This document shows, in pieces, positions 39,001 to 50,100 of a stretch of DNA of 64,000 nucleotides; positions within the stretch are counted from its first letter, which is position 1, and every line of letters begins with the position of its first letter. The stretch is taken from contig NC_083564.1 of assembly GCF_019925205.1 (NCBI RefSeq), positions 11,041,491 to 11,105,490 of the forward strand, given 5' to 3'. A program made the translations under genes and the position numbers. Under the pieces are notes generated by a model. The model was not told the origin of the DNA. It made no database searches and worked only from the letters and a program-made list of their open reading frames with translations. This DNA comes from Metopolophium dirhodum (taxonomy: Eukaryota; Arthropoda; Insecta; Hemiptera; Aphididae).

Positions 39001-41655
39001 AAAACTTGAATATTTTTAAACATTTGAAATGGATATTGATCAATTTTCTCTATGGTTGTGAAAGTAAAAAAGTGTTTTTAAAAAATATGCGCTACATAAA
39101 ACTTGAGCTTTTTACCTAAAAAATTGTTTGCTGAAAGACACATTATTGAAAAAGAATAGCTTCTAAAATTAATAATTTCCTATCTTTGTGTTTAAAATCT
39201 AACTTTGGTAATTGTTTTTATAAAAAATATTTAAAGTGTTTTGTACATTTTTAGTAATTTGATTAATATAGTATCTGTATGTTTTTACTTTTAGATTAGA
39301 AGAAGAAAATTCTACTGTGGAGGAAAATGACAAATTCAAATTCTCAATAGAACAACTTGAGAATCAAGTAAAAGAAGTAAGTAATAATGATTTAAATAAG
39401 ATAAATTTCTATACTCTTTCAAGTAAACATAAAGTATAGCCAAATTATACCTAAAAGTGTATAACTGATCAAAATATTGGGTTATTAATTAGTAATATTC
39501 ATTGCACTTCTATACTCTGCGCTACAAGAGAACAGAATCGCTCACCGACCTAATTGTGTTCAGTCCGCACATTTGCTGCCCAAAACTGGTCTAAAGCACA
39601 TTTAAGCGCTACACCGACGACCACCAAAGTTAGTCGTGACGTGTTATTAGGTGACTGGTGACCATTTGGAGGGGGAAAATTGGACTCTCGGATGCACGAG
39701 TAAATCTTTCGGATGTGCAAAGCAGTTGTGTTCTCTCGTGGTGCAGAGAATAATGTTAACCTATTTATGAATTGTATCCCATTGAAATTAAATAGTTCAA
39801 ACATATTATAGCTTTTACGCAGTATATATACATTTTGCATCCTTCGTCTTATTGGCCCACATAGTTTTTTATGTAACAAATAAACAAACACTTTTGTTTT
39901 TATTTGAAATATTACAAAAGTAATATATTTGATTATTTAAATACCTTTTTATTTGATTGTAGTTAAAAATTGCTAAAACAAATATCATCAATGACTTTAA
40001 AGCTCAAATGGATGAATTAAAAAAATCGGTTGATAATGCAACAGAATTAAATAACAAGACCAATAATGAAATGATTAAAGTATGTAAAAATTATTGTATA
40101 CACTTAAGAGGATGTTACTTTACTAACACATAACATATCAAAATATACATTCAGCAGTTCCAGTTTTGTGTGGTTAGCTTTAATATTAGAGTGAATTGAC
40201 CTATTATCAGATTTAAAAGTAAGAGCATTATTTGTGGTACCTTGTTGAATTTTTACCATATTTTAATTTTTAAGTGATTTATCAGTAAAGATATACTGAG
40301 AATTTAAAATATTACACAATTTAAAATTTTATTCGTTGCATATTTTTACGATTTTGGCTGCATATTATATGGAATATATTGATACCTTTTAGTACATCTT
40401 TATTTGCACTTAAGTTGAGTATGTAAAATATTAAATATTAATATTTAAAAATGCTCATAATTCACTTAAAAATTAAAATATCGTAAAAAACGAGAGAACA
40501 CAGATAATGTTCTTACATTTTAGTTTAGTATTAGGTCAATTCATTCTAATATTGAGCTAACAACACAAAATTGGAACGTCTGAATGTACATTTTGGTATA
40601 CTGTGTGTAAGGCGTAGACATCACATGTAGGTACGATGTCCTTTTAATGAATACTGAATAAATAAAAATATTTCAGCTACGAGATCACAATCGAGAGTTA
40701 AATAACGATTTGACTATTTATCGCAGAAGATGTATGTATCAGAAAGGTAATATTGTGATATTATTTTTGAACACCTAATATTTTATTAAGGATTTGATCT
40801 GTTGAAGCAGAATTGTTGGACACACAAATTGCTAAAGAAGAAGACTCTGTGGAAACACTCAAAACCCAAATTAATAAACTCTTAGAAAATGATTTTCAAT
40901 GTGCTATTTGTAATGAAGTGGTCTTTCGGGTACAAACTATTTCTTGATTTACTATTGTTATTATCATTAATATTTTTTAATTTAGCCAAGTATAGCTAAT
41001 TGTGCTCACACTTTCTGCGAAGGCTGTCTCAAATCATGGTTATCTAGAAGCAATCATTGTCCTACCTGCCGAAGCGTTGTAAATTCTACAACTTACTCTC
41101 TTTCTTTGGATAATTATATCACAAACGTATGTGACCTTCTGGGTGGAACAATAAAAGAACAACGTCTTACTCTACAAAGTGAAAGTAAGGACTTTTAAGT
41201 GAATTATATCAACAGTGAAACCTGGAGAACTCAAATCGGTCGGGGACAAAAAAAAATTTGAGTTATAGAAAAAATTTTGTGTATTTGGGTACATTTTATT
41301 GAAATGCAGATGCCAAAACATTGTTTTGAGTTATCAAAAATTTGACTTTTAGATGTTTGAGTTATCGAGGCTCCACTGTATTTTATTTTAATAACAATTA
41401 GGCTAAGTATATGTTAAGTGCTGTAATCATATATCATTCAACGTAATATATTATATGATAGGGAATGGGCATCCACCTCAAGTGGCTAAAAGAGGTAGAA
41501 AAAGAGCGGCAAATCAATCAAGTCGCGGTAGAAGAGAACCGCCGCCGACATATGAATTAATTGATGACAACCCTACCAGAAATAATTCTAGATTTACTAA
41601 CGGGTCACATAACATTATTGACATTGTAGATCTTACAAATAATACGTCTCGGTAA
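36037..41655 (+). CDS. Gene C: RNF8-like FHA-RING E3 ubiquitin ligase, nine exons, 388 aa
   Basis: Exons are 36037-36159, 36242-36352, 37629-37780, 39295-39376, 39963-40079, 40677-40746, 40811-40929, 40986-41184 and 41462-41655; all phases agree. Residues 42-110 form an FHA domain, which binds phosphothreonine (F44-G45-R46, S60-R61-S62-H63, N79-S-C-T-G-T-Y-L-N87, NGD). A Glu/Lys-rich coiled coil follows (about 113-245), then a C3HC4 RING (C249-C252, C264-H266-C269-C272, C283-C286). The order matches RNF8, which ubiquitinates chromatin at DNA breaks, though human RNF8 is longer (~485 aa). The tail has a basic KRGRKR run and IIDIVDL (376-382), resembling a SUMO-interaction motif. Introns 2, 3 and 5 hold transposons. 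The ATG at 36037 is the first in-frame ATG of the exon; an added 5' exon cannot be excluded. Poly(A) signal AATAAA at 41898. Confidence 0.85.
37308..37555. mobile_element. hAT-like MITE in gene C intron 2
   Basis: The ends are CAGTGGCGTATACAAGGGG and, inverted, CAGTGGTGTAGACATG. The flanking octamers CAACCAAC (37300-37307) and CAATCAAC (37556-37563) match at seven of eight, as expected for an hAT target duplication. The interior is non-coding with G- and C-runs. Confidence 0.8.
38413..39002 (+). mobile_element. 5'-truncated LINE (Jockey-like) in gene C intron 3
   Basis: The piece encodes the C-terminal end of a non-LTR reverse transcriptase ORF2 (LGITLDKRLTW, then PVWSYGIAIWG), stops near 38863, and ends in AATAAATAAA plus a poly(A) tail at about 38986-39002. 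The flanks share the direct repeat AACTTGAATATTTT (38399-38412 and from 39003), a clear target-site duplication. A frameshift occurs near 38540. It belongs to the same family as the element at 54-55.7 kb. It lies sense to gene C, so its poly(A) signal could in principle affect the host transcript. Confidence 0.9.
40103..40647. repeat. Foldback element filling gene C intron 5
   Basis: The ends TTAAGAGGATGTTAC and, inverted, TTAAAAGGACATCGTACC are related. Long imperfect inverted arms follow, with the pairs TACATTCAGCAGTTCCAG against CTGAATGTACATT and GAATTGACCTATTAT against ATTAGGTCAATTC. The element takes up about 545 of the 597 intron bases. It belongs to the family with GAGGACGCTACACCCG, a fragment of which lies at 43806. 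Confidence 0.7.
41213..41379. mobile_element. pogo/Tigger-like MITE in gene C intron 8
   Basis: The left end CAGTGAAACCTGGAGAACTC and the inverted right end CAGTGGAGCCTCGATAACTC form ~24-bp imperfect terminal repeats. Internal copies of GAGTTAT occur. This end sequence is related to the pogo-type remnant at 49.2-49.6 kb. Non-coding. Confidence 0.65.
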
Positions 41656-41903
41656 TTTTAATTATTTTATGTAATATTTTGAGTATACTGAAATGATTAT
41701 TTTATGTCTGATCACTCATTTGCAACTTAAAATCACTAATTTCATAAGTCAATGAAATCTTAGTGCATTCATTTATAATGATAAGGCACCTATGTTCAAA
41801 CATTTTTTTTTTAAATTTAAGTTTAGTTCTATATTTAATGTAGACTTAAGATTCAGTTAGAAACATAATATTCTTTTATACTTATATAAAAATGTTTAAT
41901 AAA

Positions 41904-43805
41904 AGTATTCTATAATAAATATTAACTCTGATCTTTGTATTATTAAAATATTTAGTATACTATTATAGTATATCTACTGTTTTTAATTTGTCATTGACTA
42001 TTTCCACATTACAATAACATTTATTCATTAATCAGGTATCAATTTATTATAAAACAAAAATTTTACGTTTGTCGATTCTTATACAATATTTTGATCTGTC
42101 ACCAGAATATTTAGTTATTAGTTTTTATTTAGACAGATAGATTGCAAAAAAAAAATCTTTCTTGGTACAACACTTGAATTTAAGTATAAATCTCAATTGT
42201 TGGTCCAAACTTTATACATGTTTTTATCATGATAAAATTGATAGATTACATTCTGTTTAATGTTTTTAGTTTATTTATAATTTTTATTTTCTTTTCTTCT
42301 TATAAACCAGTGAATTGGGTTGTGTGTACTTTTTTATTTGATATCCAGAGCTCAATTAAAAATTATTAAGATAATTGTATTTTTACACTTGTCATTTATG
42401 TTTATAATTTAAATATTTATTGATGTATTATATTTATTTTTTTTTTAATTTTACTGTACCTTTTGTGTATAAAACACATTGTTAATAAACACACTTTCGG
42501 TTACCATGCTGAATCGCGTACATATAATAAATCATAAAATTAAATTGATTATGATAATTTTGAAGTTAAATGAAAATAAACTGTTTTTTGAATAGAATAT
42601 CATTAATATCTTCCTTGGTCGTGCGTTATACATACAATTTTATTGAATTTAGTGAAAATCCTTAGTACAGTTTGTCAAGTTTAATATATATATATTGTGA
42701 GTATTCAAGTGTTGTAGTTTAAATTGTTGGTATTGCAACCGCCTTAATATTAACTATTTTGTATTGATTGAGTTATGTTTGTCCATTTTTACTGAAGTAT
42801 CTATCAATAACTGCTCAATATGTTTGTTGATTTGGAGTATAATTTATTTAAATTAATTCCATGAACAGTCTCATTCCATCAACAGTTCATTAAGAATTAT
42901 CGATAAACAATAATTTTTTTTTTTGTTATGTTAAATCAATATTTATTATTCTTAGTGTAACTATTTTTTATCGAGTAAAGATAAAAAGACTCATACTTCA
43001 AACCTTTTTTAATATTGAGGTGTGTGCTTGGATTTGATCACCTGCTTTTGACTTATAAAATAATCATCTACTTCAAACGTGAGCGCCACAGCTGACCAAT
43101 TTTATATTTTTTCAAGTGTCAAGAGTAGTAGTAATTTAGTAATAATTATTTCATTGGATTAAAATTCTATTTCTTGTAACTAATGTTTATTTCAAACTTT
43201 ATAGCGGCAATTACAGCATCACTCAATGATTTCTTGGCTCTGCTTTTTATCCTATTCTGCCCAAAGTTTATCAGATATTTGTAAGCAGTACATGAAATTG
43301 ACGGCGAAAAAAGGTTGACTTAGCATACTTTTTAAGTTCTTTGTCCGATATCCACCGAATGATATGTCAGTATTAAGTCACTTAACTGTATTACCCGAGT
43401 CTGAGATAATTACTAAAATCATTATTTTCTTTTTTTAAATTGATTGAAATATTTTATAAAATGCAGTATTTCAATTAATCAAAAGTAATTGTGTTTAGCT
43501 GAAGTTTCTTTCTATTTTATTTTGAAGTCAGAGTCCCCAACCTGAACCTCATCCAAAACAATATTCTCGATAAATTAATTTGCATATTTTTGCTTATTGT
43601 CACAATATGCATGTGGCACATGTATTTATCATGTATTTGTATTCAGTACAAGAAATAAACCAAGTTAGATTATAATTTTTAAGAAAAATAATTGCATAAG
43701 AAAATAACATATTATTTATTTGATTGTAAAAATTTTGTTTGTAGAATATTTCTAAAAAAAAAAAAATTAAATCAGCTAAACACAGTCAAGTATAAATGTG
43801 ATTTG
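41904..43805. other. AT-rich region between genes C and E, no gene seen
   Basis: Genes C (plus) and E (minus) converge here. No additional exon or bounded repeat was recognised. Confidence 0.5.
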
Positions 43806-44110
43806 CTTAAGAGGACGCTACACCCGCAAGTGTTGTCTCCGTCTTACACACAGACGATATAACAAATTTTTGTTCGCCAGTTTCAATCGTTATCAACATT
43901 TGCTGTGTTCTCTTGTTGGTTTTTTATGAGATTTTAATATTTAAGTATATTATGAGCATTTTAAAATATTAATGTTTTACATACTCATAACTACAACGTC
44001 CCTTGACCGAATCATGAATTGATGTGTACGACAGTAATACAATATTTTTTTCTTGAATGTAATGAACCAAAATATTTTTTTTGTGGTTAATATCGGTGTA
44101 AGAACACTAA
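43806..44110. repeat. Fragment of the GAGGACGCTACACCCG repeat family
   Basis: The sequence starts TTAAGAGGACGCTACACCCG and continues with GTCTTACACACAG, matching the family whose foldback copy fills gene C intron 5. Part of it may be transcribed if gene E's 3' end extends this far. Confidence 0.5.
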
Positions 44111-44323
44111 AAACTCTTATCACGGTTTTAAATATATACATTTTTTTTTATTTATGTAATAAAGAGTAACAACGTTCACAATGATGAATATCAATAATAA
44201 TAATATAATAGGACTAGATTAAATACTTGGATTGTATTAAAGTTAAAAAACAATAATGAATACAATAAATAAATTAATACAGTGATAATGTGTTTAGGTC
44301 GACTGCCGATAGTCCATGCATTG

Positions 44324-45868
44324 TCAGTAACGTTCTGGTTTCTGTTCGCTCAGACTAGGGCCATTTTTGCTGCCAGGTAAACTATGTTTTAGCATATAAC
44401 TACTTTTTTTCTTTAGCTCGCACACCAAATGCTTGTTGTGGTCTTCAACAAAATCTAGCTTTTCGCATATCCTGGCATTTTCTTGCTGCAATTTGACCAT
44501 CTTGTCCAATACCATTTTCATTTCAACAGAAGTGTCAACAATGTTTTTTTTCTGTAACTCTTTGGTCAGCTCGGCCACGGTAGTTTTAAACTTTCGTTTA
44601 GAAACATGCAAATCATCTTGGGTGCGCTCCAATGTGGTTTTCAAGTCAGCAATCATTTGCATTTTATGCGCCAAATGACTGGCCAGTTCTTTTTTGTCGC
44701 GGTCATAAAGCTCTTTTTCTTTTGCTACGCTATCCTCTAGTGTTCGGAAAGCAATCTTGAGATCATTGTTTTTTTGTTTTAAAATATCACAGTTGCTTTT
44801 TAATCGGTCCAAAGCAGTTTGTAAATTTAGGCATTCCGACTGCAGTGATGCATTGCGCGAACTCAAACTTTCTGTAAACACAAGCAATTCATTGGTTTTC
44901 ATTTCACAACTTTCCATATAAGTTTTAAGGTCAATATTTTCATTTTCCAGAGAGTTAACAGTACAAGTGATTTTGGTTAGTTTATTGTTCAGGTCTTCGA
45001 TAACACTTTTTAATATGTTCACCTCTTGAAGTTGTTGCTCTAAACATTCCTTCAAATCCAAATACAATTTACTGTTCAGTATAATCTTTTCTAAATTACT
45101 CTCTTCATTAAACGATTCATTTTGTTTGGTCAACGATTCTAATCTATTCTGCAGTTCTTGAACTTCGCACAATAATTTACTTTCTGTTTCGTGCGAACAC
45201 TTTGACTCATGTTCATACTTAGTCTTCCAGAATTCTAAGTCTTTTGAAATCTTTGACTTCTCATCTTTGAGCAAGTCAATTATAGTCTTGTATTCCTTGA
45301 TCTCTCTGTTTTTTGTTTCTATTACGCCCGTACAACTGGCCACATCTTTGGAGTTGACTTTCAACCGTGCAATCTGCTTGTCCCTGTCCTTTAGACTGTC
45401 TATCAATTTTTTTTTTTCGGTGCTCAGGTCCAGTATTTCCTTTTCTTTGAGCACGTATCGCATGAAAGCTGCTTCCTTTTCGTGCTTAGCTGTATCGTAC
45501 ATCTTCTTTGAAGACTGCAACTGCGATCGCAAATCGCTGACGTCCGTCAGGTACTTGTGCTCGTTGATGGCCAGCTGCCGCTGATAGTAGTCAAGCTCGT
45601 CCCGTTGCTGTCGAACAACATCGCCGAGTACTTTCAGTTGGTCTTCGCCGAGTACTTCCAGTTGGTCTTTACCGATTGCTTTTAGTTGGTCTTCCGTGGT
45701 TGTTTTCAGTTGGTATCCTTCAATGACTTTCAGTTGGTCTACGCTTGGCGCGCAACTTTCATCTTCCTCCCCGTCATCATCTACCACCACATGGTTGCTG
45801 TCACCGCGATCACTGTTCTCGGCCGTCTGAGGCGGCGGAGAATCGTTCGTAACATCCGGGATTTCCAT
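44324..45868 (-). CDS. CCDC186: Gene E: CCDC186/golgin104-like coiled-coil protein, 514 aa, intronless
   Basis: A single open frame starts at the ATG at 45868. Residues 1-43 are acidic; residues 44-83 are five octapeptide repeats of DQLK(V/A)(L/I)G type; about 85-495 are almost continuous heptad coiled coil. Two stretches resemble animal CCDC186 (worm CCCP-1, fly golgin104): NELLVFTESLSSRNASLQ and KLDFVEDHNKHLV. Those proteins bind Golgi/endosome membranes and act in dense-core vesicle formation with Rab2. Here the protein stops ~20 residues after the second block, lacking the conserved C-terminal region; relatives are much longer (human ~900 aa). Lack of introns plus truncation suggests a retrocopy or shortened gene, but the frame is intact. 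It shares a promoter region with gene D. A minus-strand AATAAA sits at 44147-44152. Confidence 0.8.
   Translation of the reverse strand: MEIPDVTNDSPPPQTAENSDRGDSNHVVVDDDGEEDESCAPSVDQLKVIEGYQLKTTTEDQLKAIGKDQLEVLGEDQLKVLGDVVRQQRDELDYYQRQLAINEHKYLTDVSDLRSQLQSSKKMYDTAKHEKEAAFMRYVLKEKEILDLSTEKKKLIDSLKDRDKQIARLKVNSKDVASCTGVIETKNREIKEYKTIIDLLKDEKSKISKDLEFWKTKYEHESKCSHETESKLLCEVQELQNRLESLTKQNESFNEESNLEKIILNSKLYLDLKECLEQQLQEVNILKSVIEDLNNKLTKITCTVNSLENENIDLKTYMESCEMKTNELLVFTESLSSRNASLQSECLNLQTALDRLKSNCDILKQKNNDLKIAFRTLEDSVAKEKELYDRDKKELASHLAHKMQMIADLKTTLERTQDDLHVSKRKFKTTVAELTKELQKKNIVDTSVEMKMVLDKMVKLQQENARICEKLDFVEDHNKHLVCELKKKSSYMLKHSLPGSKNGPSLSEQKPERY
45608..45737 (-). repeat. 24-bp coding minisatellite in gene E
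   Basis: Five tandem 24-bp units encode the octads at residues 44-83. The core CAGTTGGTCTTCGCCGAGTA on the plus strand is best preserved in the two units nearest 45620-45660, which are the most recent duplicates. Unit number is likely polymorphic. Confidence 0.8.
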
Positions 45869-46164
45869 GTTCGATCAACGGACAACGGCTACCGACGACT
45901 GCAGCAAAAGCAGCGTGACGTGTCAACCGAGCACGTCATTAATGTTAAATTGGGGTTAGACTTTCCGAGTTTCCGAGTCCCCGAAGAAATGTCACCGTCT
46001 GTTGACTGTTGTTAAATTGTTGTAGGGTTGTTGTTGTACTGCTTTACTGCAGTCGTGTTGTTACTTGTTATTTTTATTTTTAATCACGATTCACGAGCGC
46101 GCGAGCTAAGGTATCCGATAACGCATCAACGCTACAGAGATAACGTTCAAGGAAGCTGTGCGGT

Positions 46165-46172
46165 TATCGATA
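46165..46172. promoter_or_regulatory. DRE (TATCGATA)
   Basis: TATCGATA is the exact palindromic core of the DNA-replication-related element bound by DREF in insects, typical of housekeeping promoters. It lies about 300 bases upstream of gene E's ATG and 1 kb upstream of gene D's. Confidence 0.5.
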
Positions 46173-46314
46173 ACGACCGGAGTTGTATTCTGTGGTTGTA
46201 TACTTTTATTTAGATTACACTCCGGGGGAACTAGTTACTAGTAGCATAGAAGTAGTAACAGAACAATTATAGTACGTTAGGTACACACAGCGTCCGTGTC
46301 CGATTTTTCTGTGG

Positions 46315-46325
46315 TGGTCACACTC
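46315..46325 (+). promoter_or_regulatory. Motif-1-like box
   Basis: TGGTCACACTC differs from the consensus YGGTCACACTR only at the last base. It lies 150 bases from the DRE, a combination seen at constitutive insect promoters. It may serve gene D, gene E or both. Confidence 0.45.
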
Positions 46326-47178
46326 GCAGATTACAGGAGCTGACCAACATTCCGGCCGAACTTCGAGACCCCCGCAATCCCTTCCCTAACAAATCCCCAC
46401 CATTGTACCGGTCCAGGACGCCCCTACCAAACTGTCCGCACGGAGACGTAGTAACACTATATTGTTCTATGACTATACTAACTGCGCATAAGCCACGTAC
46501 TCGTCGGGCGCGCAACCTCCTCATACAGTAAATAGTAATATTACTCTGTGATCCACCGTCGCCGCGCCACCGGTCACCGGCCGCCGCTTGTTGTTCGTTC
46601 GCCGAATGCCGATCGTCGAACACCATTCTCTAACCTCCGTTCACTGATCAGTCGACGGTCGTCAACACCACTCAGTTGCTCCTCTCTTCTTCGCTTGTAC
46701 GTCTGCCGCGGTCGCGTATCTATTTTAAAGCGGGCCACCGTTCGTTTTTTCGAGTCTCATCGGTCCGATCGCCCTCTCAATATTCGCGTTTACTCCTCGA
46801 CACGGCCACAAGTGTAAGTACTATAAGTAGTCCCTGTCCGCATCGCGGCAACAACCCCCCCCCCTCCCCCAAAATTGCGATACAACCACGGTCGAGTCTT
46901 CATCGGCCGTCTTGCGTAGTTAATATAATAGTATTTACTTATCTATAGTAGTTCAGTTTCCACCTATCCCAGACGCGTTATGCTATTGCGCGCACGTTTC
47001 TCAATACCATATCGTCGGTTTCTGACTGCTTTCTCTGTCGTTTCAGCAGCAACCAGCCACACGATACCGTTGTTGGACGACGTAGGTAGACACCGCCGCA
47101 ACATTTAACAGCGACAGTACGCGGACTTGCAGATAAGACCCAACAACAACAGGAGCCTACGACAATTACACGTCCACC

Positions 47179-50100
47179 ATGTCATCTTCGGTTTGTTCGT
47201 ATTACATGAGAGGATCATGCCGGTTCGGCAACCGTTGCTGGAACTCGCACGATCTGGGATCCGTCCGCACCGACAGCCCGTATCATATGGACGAGGGTAA
47301 GTGATCCGCCGCGTGCGTGTTATCCTGGTTCGACGACAACGCAATGTGTATAGGTACCTGTTGTGCGCGTTCTTCTACCTTACTCGCGGTAAAATACGAG
47401 TTGACTACGGTTTTTACAATTTTCGATCGATTTCCGTCATAGTTGACTGTATGTTAGTCGAAAAAAAAAATCCACAGGAAATAAAATCCAAAATCCCCAA
47501 AGCAAATACTTATATATAATTATACATCATAAAATACTCATAACAAGCTTTAAAATTAAAATATAATATAAAGCCTATGATATCGCCTAGATAATAATCT
47601 TAAATTTATATTTTATAAGAAGTCAATTCACTCCAGTGGCGTATATAGAAATAATATTTGGGGTGGGTAGAAGTGATCTATATAGCACTTAGAGGCTTAG
47701 ATGCAACTATATATTTAACAGTTTATATAAAGGAAATTTGCGATTTGGGGTGCACCCATATAATATGCCACTGATTCACTCTAATTTTAAATTAACGTGA
47801 TCTTCTGATCGTACAATTTTTGATAAGTATTTTTATTTTTTTTTTTATATTAAAATGACAAATATTTATATATTATATTACTGTGTAAGAGTTTTTGTGG
47901 ACACAAAATCGATGAATAGATCGATTTTGTATACTAGTAGTTATACCTACTGTTCCGATCAGACATCAAAAGTATATTATAATAATTAAGTATTAATATG
48001 ATTGACTATGATGATTTCTGATGAAGATGTGTTCTATGATAGATTAATTTTATAGTAAAATCTAAACAAATGTGTTACTTATATATTCGTCGAAATTACC
48101 TCCCACTAAATTTAAATAATTGCGGTGTTATTACTTTTTTTCATCTAGATAATGTTATTAGTTATTGCTTTTAATTATAAAATTGATAATTGTATATTAC
48201 ATATTAATAATTTAATTAATGTTAAACAGGGATACGATTTATTTTTAAAATATTAACTCATTTATAATATAATATTATTTAATTTCAGAATAATATTTCT
48301 AAAATTGAGATTCAACTTACTGTACTTTTAATTTTTATTGCCAAAGGGCATGGCATACCTATCCGTTTATAAATAAATAAATATTTATACAGCATTATCA
48401 ATAATATCATATAATATAATATGTATCTATTTATCAATATTATAATAATATAATAATAATTATCATTCAAATTTTATATATTTTTATTATTATTAATTAT
48501 TATTTTTGACAGCTGCACCCCTAACAGTACGGTTAGGTATAGCTTTGGGAGTTTTTTTCCTAGATTCCTCTTTACGTCATGGTATAGGTATCAGACACTG
48601 GCATCTATAAAAATAATCTGGCAAATTAGTTTTTTCTTGACCATAAATTCGTAGACTTTGAAAATTTTTACGGCCAGAAATATTGATATTATATGGTGGT
48701 GTTTTACACGATAAACAATTTCCAAATTGAAACTGAAAATGCATACAAAAATCATTATTTGGGTCCATTCAAATTTAGTTTGCTGCCATCCCAAATTTGT
48801 ACACATTGAGCCTTCTTCCAATCCATCACTCTCTTCTGCTCCATAGAACGTATCCAACTGCACACTTTAAAGCTAATATAATATCGAATCAATAGATCAA
48901 TTAACCAAAATATTAATTTCAAAAAAAATCCCCATCAAGACTAAAATGACAATATTGAAAATAAAAAATAAATAAATCAACTAATTCAATTTATACACCT
49001 AAAAATTAAAAATATTTGATAAAAACAAGTGGTAGATATACTTTTCGGCTGTTTATTGACAAAATCTTCTAATTTTCCTATGGCTTCGAATATAGAAGTA
49101 TCTACACCTGCGACGGATTCAATACACTGCCTAACAGTGTGTAGTGGTTTCTTTCGCGATGTTTTCCGGTTACCTTTTTCCACCAATTGTATCACATGCA
49201 CTTTGTCAGCTATAGTTAAATGATTTAATTTTCGTTTTTGAGACATGTTTAAAAAAATACAAAAATACGCACAATCGACACGACAGGTAGACACATACTA
49301 ACATTATTAACCATACATACATACGTTATTGTGAATGCGCTACTAATCAGTTTCTATATCTACTCATTTTATCTTAAAGTAGATAAAACAAAATATTACG
49401 AAATACCCAGATACCCATATATCACAGATATAAATCATATAATTCATATATTCATTACAATTTTATATTCGAGTTAACAAGACTTATAATACATTGAGTG
49501 TTATGAGAATTTCTAGGGGAATAAAAAAAAAATCGAGTTGTCAAGTTTTTCGAGTTATCGCGACTCGACTGTATCTGTATATTCGTGTAACTATATTTTG
49601 CCCATGGGTTAAATATTTTCTAAATACGTAATATGCTGATACTGTAAACTAGTATATTTACTGATAACAATGGGAACTCAACATGGAAACTTATCAGGAG
49701 ATAAGTTATATTTAGGAAGTTAAAAAAATATTTGAACCTATTGGTATGATACTGATATATGTTAATAACTGACCACAATGATTATATCTGTTGTAGTATA
49801 TTTTTATCCCACCTAACCTAACCAAGGCTTAAATAATATGTATATTGTATACATATAATAATTATCTGCCATCTAAGATAATGGAATACAATAATAATGA
49901 TTACTTTATAATTCTTAGATAATTTATTCTTGATGTATATTGAATTATTATAATTTTATTGAATGTACTGGCGTGTATTGCACATCAATTTTCAATTTAC
50001 ATAGGATATTTTCAATTTGTTGTTCTATAGTATTATATTTGTTTTTCTAGTGGATACCTCAGATGATGAAATCCACTTTGTTGTTAGAGCAAGAAGAGAA

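Larger units (their letters stand above)
45869..47178. promoter_or_regulatory. GC-rich bidirectional promoter region between genes E and D
   Basis: The region separates the divergent start codons of E (45868) and D (47179) and is the most CpG-rich stretch in the window. It contains a DRE and a Motif-1 box, no TATA box that I recognise, and several overlapping spurious ORFs on both strands. Gene D's leader appears to have its own intron: donor GT at 46814 (AAGTGTAAGT) and acceptor CAG at 47046, followed by a GC-rich leader to the ATG. Confidence 0.6.

Noticed and set aside
39550..39891. 113-codon minus-strand frame in gene C intron 4
   Set aside because: Intronic and antisense, in sequence resembling dispersed repeats, with no domain or splice context.
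45267..46015. Plus-strand frames opposite gene E
   Set aside because: They are shadows of the coiled-coil gene on the minus strand.
46318..46948. Overlapping 89-102 codon frames on both strands upstream of gene D
   Set aside because: They lie in the GC-rich promoter and leader region of gene D, overlap each other in several frames, and have no recognisable domain; stops are simply rarer in GC-rich sequence.
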